Below, piece by piece: positions 44,808 to 54,689 of a stretch of 64,000 nucleotides of DNA. Position numbers and translations under genes: made by a program. The notes below the pieces were generated by a model that had not been told where the DNA came from, did not search any database, and was given only the letters and a program-made list of their open reading frames with translations. Source of the DNA: Vibrio thalassae (GTDB lineage Bacteria; Pseudomonadota; Gammaproteobacteria; Enterobacterales; Vibrionaceae); the NCBI RefSeq assembly GCF_900089835.1, contig NZ_OANU01000023.1, positions 124,001-188,000 on the forward strand, in the 5' to 3' direction. How positions within the stretch are numbered: the stretch's first letter is position 1; every line of letters begins with the position of its first letter.

Positions 44808-46174
44808 TTAGTCGTACCTGATGCCTCTGAGATAATGAACCTTCCCTGAGACATTGCAGCTGTTAAGGCGATTTAAGTCGCGAACAAAAATACGCGATGT
44901 AAACACGGTCTCCCCTCGGTCACAAAATATTTCAATACGGAATGGTCCACAAACACACGCACTCTAGGGTCATCACTGTGACGTAATGAGTAACGAATTG
45001 AGCCGAACTTCTCTGCATACGTGTCGGTCACGTGCGTTCTATCTAATCACCACTCTTGTTCAGTCCCTGAAAAAGTCATTGTGTCGCCGCGTTCATTGGC
45101 AAACTCAAACGAAAATGATGAACCTACTTCCAACTCCAGTTCAAAAGCCGGACTTTTCAATTGATGTTGAGCCGTTAGCTCCTCGTTACTGCTTCTAAGC
45201 TTTGCAAGCTCAGCAATGGGTATCTGAAGTAACTTATTGCCCTCGATTTTAAGCTCTCTTGGTAACGTCAGCATATGTGCCCAATAGTTACTATCCGTGG
45301 GATATTCGCTTTTGGAGTTACCCAACCACCCCACCAAAATGCGTCGCCCCTCATTATCACAATAGGTTTGAGGTGCATAGAAATCAAAGCCTTTATCAAG
45401 TTCAAAATAGCCATGATGTTCAAACTTGTTATTCTCGGTATCTATTGGCTTGCCAACCATATAGACCACAGAAAATACATTGTTAAAGTCATATTTGCTT
45501 TCAGAAGAAACGCCTTGAGGAGAGAATATGAGCACGCCGTTCTGTGCATCTTCATAGTAATTCGGGCACTCCCACATATACCCAAACTCACTCAAACCAA
45601 TGTCCACCTCTCCCCTGTATTGAAAATCGTCGATCCGTTTACCGTGATAGAGCGCCAACTTACCTTGGTGCTCATGACTTTCGGCACCGATTAGCATGAA
45701 ATAATCATCGCCCCGACAAAATGTGACAGGGTCACGCATATTGTGCGTATAGTGCTTAGGATTATAGTCAACGACAACACCTTTTTTCTCTACTTTGCCT
45801 TCTTTATCCATCACAGCAAGAACTTTTGTTGGGTATCCACTATCGGGTTCACAGACTAAATGTCCAGTATAAAGAAGGTTAAGCTTCTCACCCTCTACAA
45901 CCGCGACACCAGTATGGCAGCCGTGTTGGTCGTAACTTTGGTCGGGATACAGTGCGACTCCCCTATCTCTAAAGTGCACAAAATCCTTAGTAGACACATG
46001 ATACCAATGCTTAAGTCCATGTACTGGCCCTAATGGAAACCATTGATAGAAGATATGATGTTCGCCATTAAAGCAACTGAGCCCATTAGGGTCATTAACC
46101 AGCCCATGTTTGGGCGCTATATGGTAGCTCGGATAATAAAGGTCATTTTTCGCCAATGACCCAATATGTTCCAA
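44808..46174 (-). pseudogene. scrB: Broken sucrose-6-phosphate hydrolase (GH32)
   Basis: The catalytic beta-propeller is intact on paper: HGLVNDPNGLSCF carries the nucleophile Asp, MRDPVTF is the transition-state motif and MWECPNYY the acid/base Glu. The frame then hits TGA at 45049-45047 after GTEQEW. Reading through gives LDRTHVTDTYAEKFGSIRYS and VFVDHSVLKYFVTEG in the same frame. One base then seems missing in a G-run near 44911 (GAGGGGAGACC), after which the true end, VFTSRIFVRDLN, continues in another frame to TAA at 44808. The start is only a TTG directly after a stop and overlaps a GntR stump. Not expected to work. Confidence 0.85.
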
Positions 46175-46326
46175 AGCTCATTGATGCCACGACTGACACC
46201 CAAACTCTCTACCAATTGGCTTTCGGAAGGCAATTTCGAGCCTTGCGGGTATAGCCCTTCGTCGATACGTTGTTTTAGCGTATCGGCCACTTGAATATAT
46301 AAAGGCTGTAGAGATTTTGATTCCAT
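46117..46326 (-). pseudogene. GntR-type DNA-binding stump
   Basis: Starts cleanly at ATG 46326 with a GntR winged-helix N-terminus: PLYIQVADTLKQRIDEGL, YPQGSKLPSESQLVESLGVSR. Immediately after VSR, where the recognition helix should continue, the sequence becomes unrelated (GINELWNILG) and runs into the scrB start region in another frame. The rest of the regulator, about 190 residues, is absent. This is most easily explained by a deletion that joined a GntR gene to scrB. Confidence 0.75.
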
Positions 46327-46332
46327 ATCCAG

Positions 46333-47340
46333 TTAGTGACTCCGCTGATGAAGGGACGCTTTGACGCTAATCTTGCTTTGATATTGAGAATTAGACAAGG
46401 TCTTTTGTAAGCAGTCAAAGATCTCTGACGCTAATTCGACGCAATTTTGCTCTATTGAGTCTATCTGCAATGGCAAGCAATCTAATATGGCATAATTGTC
46501 AAACGTCGCAATTCGCATCCGTTCGTTGATTGCGGTAGCAAATAGGTCGTGTTCATTAAGATAGCGCAGTACCCCTTCTAATAATGAATAAGAGGCCGTA
46601 AATAAGCAGTGAGGCAATCGACCAAGTTCATCAACACACACAGCCATCATGTCGTAACCACTTGAAGGCTGATAATCACCATTGAACACTAAGTCCTGAT
46701 TCAACGGAATTTGGTTTGTAGCTAACGCATCTACATAACCTTGATAGCGTTCTTTACTTGGTGAAAGTTCTAATTGTCCACCAATAAAAACACACTCTGC
46801 CACGTTTTTCGTATGTTTCGTCAATAACAGTCTCGTTGCATCGTAAGCGTCAGTGGTCACCATATTAAAATCTGAAGATTCGAACGAACGGTCAAAGAAA
46901 ACAAGCGGAAGATCGTCAGGTAGTCCGCGATAGAAAGCATCACTGGTAAGACAAGAAGCAATCATAATGCCATCGACTTGACGTGAGATCAGATTGTCGA
47001 CTGCGCGCATTTCTGTTTCTGGATCATCATCGGTTGAAGCCAGCAATAACTGATAGCCTGATGCTAAGCAAAGGCGCTCTAATTCTTTAGCAATAGACGC
47101 AAAACCAAGGTTGAGTAGGTCGGGAATCACCAGTCCAAACGTAGAACTCTTTTTCGATTTTAGCGCTCGTGCATAAACGCTGGGCGAATAGTTATTCTCT
47201 TGCACAACATGCAATACTCTCTCCACGGTCTCTTTCGTGATTCGATGCTTTTCTGCATGTCCATTCAAGACAAAGCTCACTGTGGATTTCGACACACCAG
47301 CAAGTTGTGCGATATCTGCAAGTTTTAGTTTTTTGCTCAT
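46333..47340 (-). CDS. scrR: LacI-family sucrose/fructose-locus repressor
   Basis: Regulator of 335 residues with the LacI helix-turn-helix (KLADIAQLAGVSKSTVSFVLNG) and hinge, then a sugar-binding core (STFGLVIPDLLNLGFASIAKEL). The N-terminus resembles Cra/ScrR repressors. It is divergent from scrK and faces a perfect palindromic operator. It appears intact although its likely partner scrB is broken. The ligand is likely fructose or a fructose phosphate (inference). Confidence 0.85.
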   Translation of the reverse strand: MSKKLKLADIAQLAGVSKSTVSFVLNGHAEKHRITKETVERVLHVVQENNYSPSVYARALKSKKSSTFGLVIPDLLNLGFASIAKELERLCLASGYQLLLASTDDDPETEMRAVDNLISRQVDGIMIASCLTSDAFYRGLPDDLPLVFFDRSFESSDFNMVTTDAYDATRLLLTKHTKNVAECVFIGGQLELSPSKERYQGYVDALATNQIPLNQDLVFNGDYQPSSGYDMMAVCVDELGRLPHCLFTASYSLLEGVLRYLNEHDLFATAINERMRIATFDNYAILDCLPLQIDSIEQNCVELASEIFDCLQKTLSNSQYQSKISVKASLHQRSH

Positions 47341-47453
47341 TCCTTTCTACTCATCCGCTCAATCAATTTGATCTTATTGGTCTAAAAGATCGTGTTTGAG
47401 ATCACAAATCTATTTTCAATCTATTCGTGGATTATTAAAACACATTTTCTTTG

Positions 47454-47467
47454 CTAAATCGATTTAG
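47454..47467. promoter_or_regulatory. ScrR-type operator
   Basis: Perfect 14-bp palindrome CTAAATCGATTTAG, centred 45 bp upstream of scrK, likely overlapping its promoter and close enough to affect scrR. Confidence 0.7.
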
Positions 47468-47505
47468 TAAACTAAAAACAACTTAATTAATACAGGATTT
47501 TTCTA

Positions 47506-48426
47506 ATGAGCAAAGTGTGGGTAACCGGAGACGCTGTTGTAGACTTAATACCAGATACAGCAACAACCTATTTGAAATGCCCAGGAGGCGCACCCGCAAA
47601 CGTCGCAGTAGCCATCGCACGCCTCGGAGGCAACACCGGATTCTTTGGCCGCGTCGGACAAGACCCGCTAGGTCGCTTTATGAAACAAACCTTGAGCAAC
47701 GAAAACGTCAATACCGACTATATGCTGCTTGATGAAGAACAACGTACATCTACCGTTATTGTCGACTTAGATGACAGCGGTGAGCGCAGCTTTACTTTTA
47801 TGGTTAAGCCTAGTGCCGACCAGTTTATGCAGAAAAGTGATATTCCGGCTTTCGATAAAGGTGAGTGGCTACATGTGTGCTCTATCGCGCTTGCCAACGA
47901 ACCGAGTCGCAGTTCAACCATTGAAGCCATGAAGCAAATTAAGGCTGCTGGGGGTTTTGTTAGCTTCGACCCTAATCTTCGTGATGAAGTCTGGGGCGAT
48001 CAAAGCTTGATCAAACCAGTATGTCGCGAAGCCATTATGTTAGCCGACGTAGTGAAATTTTCAGACGATGAACTGATGTTCCTCACCGATACCAAAACGT
48101 TAGAGTCTGGTATTGAAGCACTGGAGCCTTTTAACAATACGTTAGTGTTGATCACGCAAGGAGCGAAAGGTGCGCTGGTCATTCGCGGTGCACAGCAAGA
48201 ACTGATCGCAGGCACTCCTGTGCAACCTGTTGATACAACGGGCGCCGGGGATGCCTTTGTGGGTGGTCTGCTTACACGCTTATCGAAAACAGAAAGTTGG
48301 GTAAATGACGAAACCATTCGCGACGCAGTTCGTTGGGCTAATGGTTGTGGAGCATTGGCGACCACCCAAAAAGGCGCTATGACTGCATTACCTAATGAGA
48401 GTGTGCTCTTGGAGTACATTAAGTAA
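47506..48426 (+). CDS. scrK: Fructokinase
   Basis: PfkB/ribokinase-family kinase of 306 residues phosphorylating fructose to fructose 6-phosphate. The N-terminal GGAPANVAVAIARLGG and the catalytic C-terminal motif DTTGAGDAFVGGLLTRL (base Asp in GAGD) are intact. It sits divergent from scrR and shares its operator. It is separated from the broken scrB by the regulator, and no scrA PTS gene is in the window. Confidence 0.93.
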   Translation: MSKVWVTGDAVVDLIPDTATTYLKCPGGAPANVAVAIARLGGNTGFFGRVGQDPLGRFMKQTLSNENVNTDYMLLDEEQRTSTVIVDLDDSGERSFTFMVKPSADQFMQKSDIPAFDKGEWLHVCSIALANEPSRSSTIEAMKQIKAAGGFVSFDPNLRDEVWGDQSLIKPVCREAIMLADVVKFSDDELMFLTDTKTLESGIEALEPFNNTLVLITQGAKGALVIRGAQQELIAGTPVQPVDTTGAGDAFVGGLLTRLSKTESWVNDETIRDAVRWANGCGALATTQKGAMTALPNESVLLEYIK

Positions 48427-48441
48427 TTCCTCACACGAAAC

Positions 48442-48478
48442 AAAAAACGCCTAACATACTCGATGTTAAGCGTTTTTT
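48442..48478. terminator. Bidirectional terminator after scrK
   Basis: Stem AAAAAACGC-C-TAACAT against ATGTTA-A-GCGTTTTTT with one mismatch. T-runs occur on both sides, serving scrK and the convergent acetyltransferase gene. Confidence 0.8.
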
Positions 48479-48502
48479 GTAATCTGTTGTTGGGAAAGAA
48501 TA

Positions 48503-49042
48503 CTAAACTGACTCGACACACTGCTCTATCAAAACTTCTGGGCTCTTCCATGTATAGATATACTCATCAACATGACGTCCACATGGCGATTCGCCGCGCT
48601 GCTTCAGTGCTTTTTTCGCACCGATGGATTCGTAGAACTTAATAGCGTTCGTATTGTCTGCTAGGACTTCCAGAAAAACACCATTATCTGGATAGTACTT
48701 ACTAGCCCATTCCATCGCCAACGCAATCAGTTTCTTTGCCACACCTTTACCTTGTGCACTCGCTCTGACGTGAAGATTATCGATGATGGTGCCAAAATCG
48801 ACGTTATGATTACCAAACAAACAGATAAAACCGGCTAATTCGCCTTGATGTTCAGCAATAATGACATGTTGGCTAAAAGGAGGGTTTAATAGTCGGGTTT
48901 GCCAAACCAGTAATTTGTCTTCAAGAACCGATTCGTCTAAATAAGACTGACGCATGATGCCTTTATAGGCTCTTTGCCAGCTAATCGCATGAAGTTCTGC
49001 CACCCTTTGGTAATCAGCATATTCTGCTACTCTAAATTCCAT
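48503..49042 (-). CDS. GNAT-family N-acetyltransferase
   Basis: Acetyl-CoA-dependent acetyltransferase of 179 residues. The acetyl-CoA loop is ASAQGKGVAKKLIALAMEW (Q/R-x-x-G-x-G/A pattern) near residue 95, followed by NTNAIKFYESIGAKK. Substrate unknown. It is a single gene convergent with scrK. Confidence 0.85.
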   Translation of the reverse strand: MEFRVAEYADYQRVAELHAISWQRAYKGIMRQSYLDESVLEDKLLVWQTRLLNPPFSQHVIIAEHQGELAGFICLFGNHNVDFGTIIDNLHVRASAQGKGVAKKLIALAMEWASKYYPDNGVFLEVLADNTNAIKFYESIGAKKALKQRGESPCGRHVDEYIYTWKSPEVLIEQCVESV

Positions 49043-49146
49043 TTTATAGTACCTACTGCTTAACTTTTTACATATCCTTTCATTACATACTAATTATCTA
49101 CCACCAAAATGCAATCCATGCTGAACAAGTAATAGGTAATTTGCAC

Positions 49147-49178
49147 AAAAAAAGGGAGATCTTTCACGATCTCCCTTT
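49147..49178 (-). terminator. Terminator after manA
   Basis: 10-bp stem AAAGGGAGAT/ATCTCCCTTT, with a run of T residues on the minus strand, 38 bp downstream of the manA stop. Confidence 0.85.
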
Positions 49179-49215
49179 ATAAGAATGATTACTGGCCAAC
49201 TGGCAGAATATTCCG

Positions 49216-50406
49216 CTAGCAATAAGCTCGTGCGAATTTACCAGCACAAGTCACGCTGTAGTTGCCCGCTGAAGCTGGAATAAACACTGAATCGCCACGC
49301 TCCACCGTCATGGTTTCGCCGTCTAGATGCGTCAATACAATTGGCTCATCTAATGGCAATAGAATTTCTGGTGTTGTGACATTAACAAATCGATCTTGCT
49401 GATTTACGTAAACGCTAAATTTGAAATCGTCTACCGGGATCGGATAGTGCTCTGCGCCGTTATCCAATTCAGGTTGAGTTAACAGCTCATCACGCAGCTT
49501 AGGTTCGAAAATAGTGCAAGAGGCCAACTCTTCAACATCAATATGCTTTGGTGTTAGACCCGCGCGAAGCACATTGTCTGAGCTCGCCATAATTTCAAGC
49601 CCAGTACCACGGCAGTAGGCGTGTGGAGTACAAGCATGTAGGAACATAGCTTCACCCGGCTCAAGCGTAAGGACGTTCAAGAATAATGGTGAGAAAAGGC
49701 CGATATCACCAGGGTAAAGATCTTTCAGCCATAAGATGAGCTCAAACGTCTCATCGCCTTGCTTGGTCTTAGCAAAAGCGAGCAACTTATCTAATGCCAC
49801 ATCTTTTGTCTGACCTTCAAGCTGCAGCATGCTAACAAACAACGCCTCTAGACCTTGCGCGTTTAGTGACATTTTATACGCGTCAACAAGAGGTGTTAAC
49901 TCTTCGATATCAAGCTGTTCGAAGTTAGTTAAGATCTCTTCATAACCACGGAAACCATTCATTGCTTGGTAACGCGTCAGTGCGTAGACCAACTCTGGTT
50001 TGTGGTTTGGATCTTTATAGTTACGGTTTGCCGCATTGCGCGCGATACCCGCAGCTTCTTCCTTGGCGAAACCCTCCTCAGCTTGAGCTTTACTCGGATG
50101 AACCTGAATAGACAGAGCACTCGCTGCAGCCAGCACTTTAAACAAATAAGGAAGTTCACCAAATTTTTTACTGATGGCTTCGCTTAGAACGGCCGTGTGA
50201 TTATTCGCAACAAATTGATCAAGACGTAAAGTCTCATCGGCAGTGACCACTTCAGAGCAGCCGCCAGAATGTGCGCCCATCCAAATTTCAGCTTGTGGTT
50301 TGTTGTCAGGGTTGGCAATACCAAACAGAGTATTAATAGAAGTCACGCTACCCCAAGCATAATCTTGGATTACGTTCTGCATAGGTAAGAAATGTTGATG
50401 TTTCAT
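49216..50406 (-). CDS. manA: Mannose-6-phosphate isomerase, type I
   Basis: Zinc enzyme interconverting fructose 6-phosphate and mannose 6-phosphate, 396 residues. Zinc and active-site motifs are clear: LSIQVHPSKAQAEEGF near residue 95, DPNHKPELVYAL near residue 130, and the C-terminal-side LHACTPHAYCRGTGLEIMA near residue 255. A single gene with its own terminator; it supplies the mannose-phosphate pool used by the phosphomannomutase at 19.5 kb. Confidence 0.94.
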   Translation of the reverse strand: MKHQHFLPMQNVIQDYAWGSVTSINTLFGIANPDNKPQAEIWMGAHSGGCSEVVTADETLRLDQFVANNHTAVLSEAISKKFGELPYLFKVLAAASALSIQVHPSKAQAEEGFAKEEAAGIARNAANRNYKDPNHKPELVYALTRYQAMNGFRGYEEILTNFEQLDIEELTPLVDAYKMSLNAQGLEALFVSMLQLEGQTKDVALDKLLAFAKTKQGDETFELILWLKDLYPGDIGLFSPLFLNVLTLEPGEAMFLHACTPHAYCRGTGLEIMASSDNVLRAGLTPKHIDVEELASCTIFEPKLRDELLTQPELDNGAEHYPIPVDDFKFSVYVNQQDRFVNVTTPEILLPLDEPIVLTHLDGETMTVERGDSVFIPASAGNYSVTCAGKFARAYC

Positions 50407-50794
50407 TGTTCAGTCCAAGCGATTATTAAATTATTCTGAGCAGCAATGTATCTCAATCGTGGTATCAAGATTTTGATCGCTCTCATTTTGTCAGCACAAA
50501 TTAGCAGACTTTAGAGAAAAACTGTATAGTTTTTAAGTCAGCGATTGAAAAAAGATATTCAATAGTGAGGTCGTATTGAGCGAAAGACAAAAATTAATTA
50601 ACCCACTGTAATTAATAGGCTTTATGTCAACTATAACCATCTTCACCATTGAGGGTACAACGAGAAGCGCGCGAAAACCAAAATACACCCAATGTACAAT
50701 TTGGTTTATTGCTTCTAGACAAATTCCGATGAAAATAAAAAAGCCCCCTCGGGCTCGAATCGAGGGGGCTTATAATATCCGACGAAACGTCGTG
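50407..50794. other. Intergenic region manA-gabT
   Basis: 388 bp holding the manA promoter region and, at its far end, the gabT terminator. I see no further gene. Confidence 0.5.
50737..50771 (-). terminator. Terminator of the puu-agu-gab operon
   Basis: 11-bp GC-rich stem AAGCCCCCTCG/CGAGGGGGCTT with a 9-nt loop and T-run on the minus strand. It lies 24 bp downstream of gabT. Confidence 0.9.
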
Positions 50795-52069
50795 CTATTT
50801 CGCTACTTCAGCGATGATAGCTTCCAATTTGTCTAAACCTTGCGCCAACACATCTGATTCAATCGTTAATGGAGGAAGCAAACGAATAACATTGGCTTTC
50901 ACGCCGCAAGACAACAGAATTAAACCGTTTTCTTGTGCTTTGCTAATCACCGCTTTGGTAACATCTTGAAGTGGTTGCCCCGATTGTGGATCGGTAAACT
51001 CAATCGCCATCATTGCGCCAATGGTGCGAATCTCACCAATCGCAGGCACCGTTTTTTGAAGCTCAGTCATACGTGCATTAACCACTTCACCAATACCTTG
51101 GGCTTTAGCGCATAGCTGCTCTTCTTCAATTATCTTAAGCACTTCCAAACCGGCAACACAGCCTAATGGAGAACCAGCGTAAGTACCGCCTAAACCACCT
51201 GGCAACGCAGAATCCATGACTTGCGCTTTACCTACAACAGCAGAGATTGGGAAACCACCAGCAATGCCTTTCGCCATGGTCATCATATCGGGTTCAATAT
51301 CCAGATGCTCCGTGGCGAACATTTTGCCGGTGCGAGCAAAACCTGTTTGGATTTCATCTGCTATCAACAAGATACCATGCTGGTCACAAAGGCTGCGTAG
51401 TGCCTGAGCAAATTCCGCTGGCGCTTGGTAAAAACCACCCTCGCCCTGTACAGGCTCAAAAATGATCGCAGCAACGCGACTAGGTTCAATATCGCAAGCA
51501 AACAAATCTTGTAATGCCTGTAAGCTATCTTCTGTGCTGATGCCGTGGAACGCGTTCGGATAAGGCGCATGGTAGATTTCGTTCGGGAAAGGACCAAAGC
51601 CCGCTTTGTATGGTGCGATTTTTCCAGTCAATCCCATGGTCAGGTTGGTACGACCGTGAAAACCACCTTTAAAGGCAATGACGCCGCTACGCCCAGTATG
51701 AGCACGTGCTACTTTCACCGCATTTTCAACCGCTTCGGCACCCGTTGTTAGGAAAATCGTTTTCTTTTCCGAGTCGCCCGGAGCAATATCAGTAAGCTTT
51801 TCTGCCAGCTCAACAAACGATTCATACGGCGTCACCATAGCGCAAGTATGAGAGAAATTGTCGATCTGAGCTTTGACAGCGTCAGTGATGCGCGAGTTGG
51901 AGTGACCAGTGTTTGTCACTGCAATACCTGCGGCGAAATCAATATATTTATTGCCCTCGACATCCCACACATGAGCGTTATCCGCTTTCTCCATATAAAG
52001 TGGGTACAGTGCGCCCATACCCTGAGCGATAACGTTGCTTCTTCTTTCGTGTAGTTGTTGGTTTTTCAT
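50795..52069 (-). CDS. gabT: 4-aminobutyrate aminotransferase
   Basis: PLP-dependent class III aminotransferase of 424 residues converting GABA to succinate semialdehyde. Marks include TTGAEAVENAVKVARAHTGR near residue 105, FEPVQGEGGF near residue 208, LLIADEIQTGFARTGKMFA near residue 235 and the PLP-lysine in MTMAKGIAGGFP near residue 265. It is the last gene of the minus-strand operon, 32 bp after gabD. Confidence 0.95.
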   Translation of the reverse strand: MKNQQLHERRSNVIAQGMGALYPLYMEKADNAHVWDVEGNKYIDFAAGIAVTNTGHSNSRITDAVKAQIDNFSHTCAMVTPYESFVELAEKLTDIAPGDSEKKTIFLTTGAEAVENAVKVARAHTGRSGVIAFKGGFHGRTNLTMGLTGKIAPYKAGFGPFPNEIYHAPYPNAFHGISTEDSLQALQDLFACDIEPSRVAAIIFEPVQGEGGFYQAPAEFAQALRSLCDQHGILLIADEIQTGFARTGKMFATEHLDIEPDMMTMAKGIAGGFPISAVVGKAQVMDSALPGGLGGTYAGSPLGCVAGLEVLKIIEEEQLCAKAQGIGEVVNARMTELQKTVPAIGEIRTIGAMMAIEFTDPQSGQPLQDVTKAVISKAQENGLILLSCGVKANVIRLLPPLTIESDVLAQGLDKLEAIIAEVAK

Positions 52070-52101
52070 TATTTAATCCTTTATTTGTTCCCGCCAGACG
52101 T

Positions 52102-53529
52102 TTAGTTGCCACCAAAACACAGGTATTTCACATCCATATATTCGTCGATACCCTGCTTCGCACCTTCACGTCCGATACCCGACTGCTTCACGCCGCCAAA
52201 TGGCGCTAGTTCTGTCGAGATAATGCCTTCATTGATGCCAACCATACCGTATTCCAGTGCTTCTGCTACTTTCCAAACACGGTGGATGTTCTGGCTGTAG
52301 AAGTACGACGCCAAACCGTAAATCGTATCGTTCGCCATATCGATAAGTTCTTCGTCCGTCTCAAAACGAATCACCGGAGCTACCGGACCAAAGATCTCTT
52401 CTTGAACGATGTCCATGCTATGTTGCACCTCTTTGAGGATGACTGGCTGCATAAACAAACCATCAAGTTGTTTAAGAGCAGAGACAGGCACAGCACCTTG
52501 CTCTATCGCGCGGTCAATTAAAGCTTGGATCCCCTGTTTAGCACTTTCACTGATAACAGGGCCGATGTTGACACCTTCATCTAGGCCGTTTCCAACTTTC
52601 AACTGCTGTACTGCGGCATCAAATTTCGTTACGAACTCATCGTACACTTTGCTGTGCACATAGAATCGGTTCGCACAGACGCAAGTTTGACCCGCGTTAC
52701 GGAACTTAGAAGCCATCGCCCCCTGCACAGCGGCATCAATATCAGCATCATCGAAGACGATAAATGGCGCATTACCACCCAGTTCCATTGACGTGCGTTT
52801 GATGTCTTTTGCCGCTTGTTGCATTAACACACTGCCCACTTGAGTAGAACCAGTGAAAGACAGCTTGCGAATCAGTGGGTGAGAAGTGAAGATCGCACCT
52901 ATTTGGCGTGAGCTTTCACCTAGAACCACTTGCAGCGCGTCTTTCGGAATGCCCGCTTGGTAGGCGAGCTCTACAATTGCAAATGCACACAGCGGCGTGG
53001 AATCTGATGGCTTAACGACGAAACTACAACCGGCAGCCAATGCAGGGCCAGCTTTACGCGTGATCATAGCGATAGGGAAGTTCCACGGCGTTATCGCACA
53101 TGCGACACCAATGGGTTGCTTGATGGTGACCAAGCGCTTATCTGCCGTTGGCCCCGGAATAGAGTCACCGTAGGTACGTTTGGCTTCTTCAGCAAACCAT
53201 TCAATGAAGCTCGCACCATACAAAACCTCACCCGCAGCTTCTGCCAATGGCTTACCTTGTTCAACGGTCATAATGCGAGCAAGGTCGTCTTTGTTCTCAA
53301 GAATCAGTTGATACCAGCGGTTTAATAATACTGCGCGCGACTTAGCCGGCACTTTAGCCCACTCTTTTTGCGCCACATTAGCTCGCTCAATAGCATCCAT
53401 CAACTCCGGTTCTGATGATATAGGAGCATGACCCACAAGTTCACCTGTTGCTGGATTGGTCACGGCTACTGCGTTGTCCGCTGCCGTGACCATAAAAGAG
53501 AGTAAGCTCTTATTATTTATTTGCTGCAT
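52102..53529 (-). CDS. gabD: Succinate-semialdehyde dehydrogenase
   Basis: NAD(P)+-dependent aldehyde dehydrogenase of 475 residues making succinate. NAD site and catalytic residues: TPWNFPIAMITRKAGPALAAG, SFTGSTQVG, MELGGNAPFIVFDDAD (Glu) and NAGQTCVCANRFYVH (Cys). A short N-terminal extension precedes the domain; an AAGGAATTACC site supports the ATG at 53529. It lies between aguA and gabT. Confidence 0.94.
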   Translation of the reverse strand: MQQINNKSLLSFMVTAADNAVAVTNPATGELVGHAPISSEPELMDAIERANVAQKEWAKVPAKSRAVLLNRWYQLILENKDDLARIMTVEQGKPLAEAAGEVLYGASFIEWFAEEAKRTYGDSIPGPTADKRLVTIKQPIGVACAITPWNFPIAMITRKAGPALAAGCSFVVKPSDSTPLCAFAIVELAYQAGIPKDALQVVLGESSRQIGAIFTSHPLIRKLSFTGSTQVGSVLMQQAAKDIKRTSMELGGNAPFIVFDDADIDAAVQGAMASKFRNAGQTCVCANRFYVHSKVYDEFVTKFDAAVQQLKVGNGLDEGVNIGPVISESAKQGIQALIDRAIEQGAVPVSALKQLDGLFMQPVILKEVQHSMDIVQEEIFGPVAPVIRFETDEELIDMANDTIYGLASYFYSQNIHRVWKVAEALEYGMVGINEGIISTELAPFGGVKQSGIGREGAKQGIDEYMDVKYLCFGGN

Positions 53530-53595
53530 GGTAATTCCTTTTGTTCCTACTCCTAGCCTTCACTAGGAATGCTGTGGATAAAAAGCAGATGAATC

Positions 53596-54678
53596 CTAAG
53601 CGGGAATCTGCTGAGTAATGCAGTGAATATTGCCACCGCCTAGTAAAACCTCTCGTGTTGGTATGCCAACAACTTGATAATTGGGGAGCGCTTTTGTCAA
53701 AATTTCGATAGCAATATCGTCATACTGGTCATCAAGTAATGGCAAAAAGATATGCTCGTTCACCATCAAAAAGTTAGCATAGGAAGCACTTAGTCGCTCA
53801 CCTTCGTGACGATTCATACCATCGCTTGATTCAATGCCGTTCGCTTCTTCCTGCGAATAGTAAAGCGGACCTGGAACAGGGATTTTAACAATCTCAATGC
53901 TTCGACCTTGTGCATCGGTTTGTTCACTGAGCGCGGCGTGCGCTTCACGTGATAACTTAAATTGCGGATCGAAGGGATCATCCGTCCAGCTAAGTACCAC
54001 TTTTGCTGGAGCGACAACGTGAAGTAAGTTGTCGACATGCCCATCCGTTTCATCATTAGACAACCCGTTTGGAAGCCAGACGACCTTTTCGATACCAAGA
54101 TACTCGGCTAATAGCGCTTCTATCTGTTGTTTACTGAGTTCTGGGTTACGCCCCGGGCTCAATAAGCATTCTTCAGTCGTATATAGCGTGCCGTCGCCAT
54201 CGGTATGGATCGCCCCTCCTTCTAGAACAAAAGGCGCGCGATAATGATCGATTCCCAACACATCACAGACGGATGCCGCAACTTTATCGTCGTCACTCCA
54301 GTCTTCGTAAAGGCCGTTAAACTCGCCTCCCCAAGCATTGAATTTCCAACTGACGCCGCGTCTCTGTCCCGATGAATTCACCACAACAGTAGGACCGATG
54401 TCGCGCATCCAAGAATCGTTAAAGGCCATTTCAACCAGTTTGACGGATGGGTGCAGCATGCTTCTTGCGGTTTCATATTGTGATGAACTGACCGCAACAG
54501 AAACAGACACCACATCTGCAATCGCATTCGCCACGTTCGCAAAGGTTTGTTGCGCTGGTTTCGCGCTCGCGCGCCAATTATCGCGACGCTCTGGCCATGC
54601 CAACCATACCTCTCTGACTGGTTCATATTCAGCGGGAAAATAGAAACCGTCTTGCTTTGGGGTCGTATCAAGTTTCAT
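53596..54678 (-). CDS. aguA: Agmatine deiminase
   Basis: Converts agmatine to N-carbamoylputrescine and ammonia. The 360-residue guanidine-modifying enzyme has WMRDIGPTVVVNSSG near residue 90, ALL-type substrate motif LEGGAIHTDGDGTLYTTEECLLS near residue 150, LSNDETDGHVDNLLHVV near residue 210, and the nucleophile Cys near the end in GGGNIHCITQQ. It follows aguB by 11 bp. Confidence 0.96.
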   Translation of the reverse strand: MKLDTTPKQDGFYFPAEYEPVREVWLAWPERRDNWRASAKPAQQTFANVANAIADVVSVSVAVSSSQYETARSMLHPSVKLVEMAFNDSWMRDIGPTVVVNSSGQRRGVSWKFNAWGGEFNGLYEDWSDDDKVAASVCDVLGIDHYRAPFVLEGGAIHTDGDGTLYTTEECLLSPGRNPELSKQQIEALLAEYLGIEKVVWLPNGLSNDETDGHVDNLLHVVAPAKVVLSWTDDPFDPQFKLSREAHAALSEQTDAQGRSIEIVKIPVPGPLYYSQEEANGIESSDGMNRHEGERLSASYANFLMVNEHIFLPLLDDQYDDIAIEILTKALPNYQVVGIPTREVLLGGGNIHCITQQIPA

Positions 54679-54689
54679 CGGCAGCCTCG

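Noticed and set aside
50624-50836. Plus-strand frame between manA and gabT
   Set aside because: It runs through the gabT terminator hairpin into gabT antisense and has no protein-like features.
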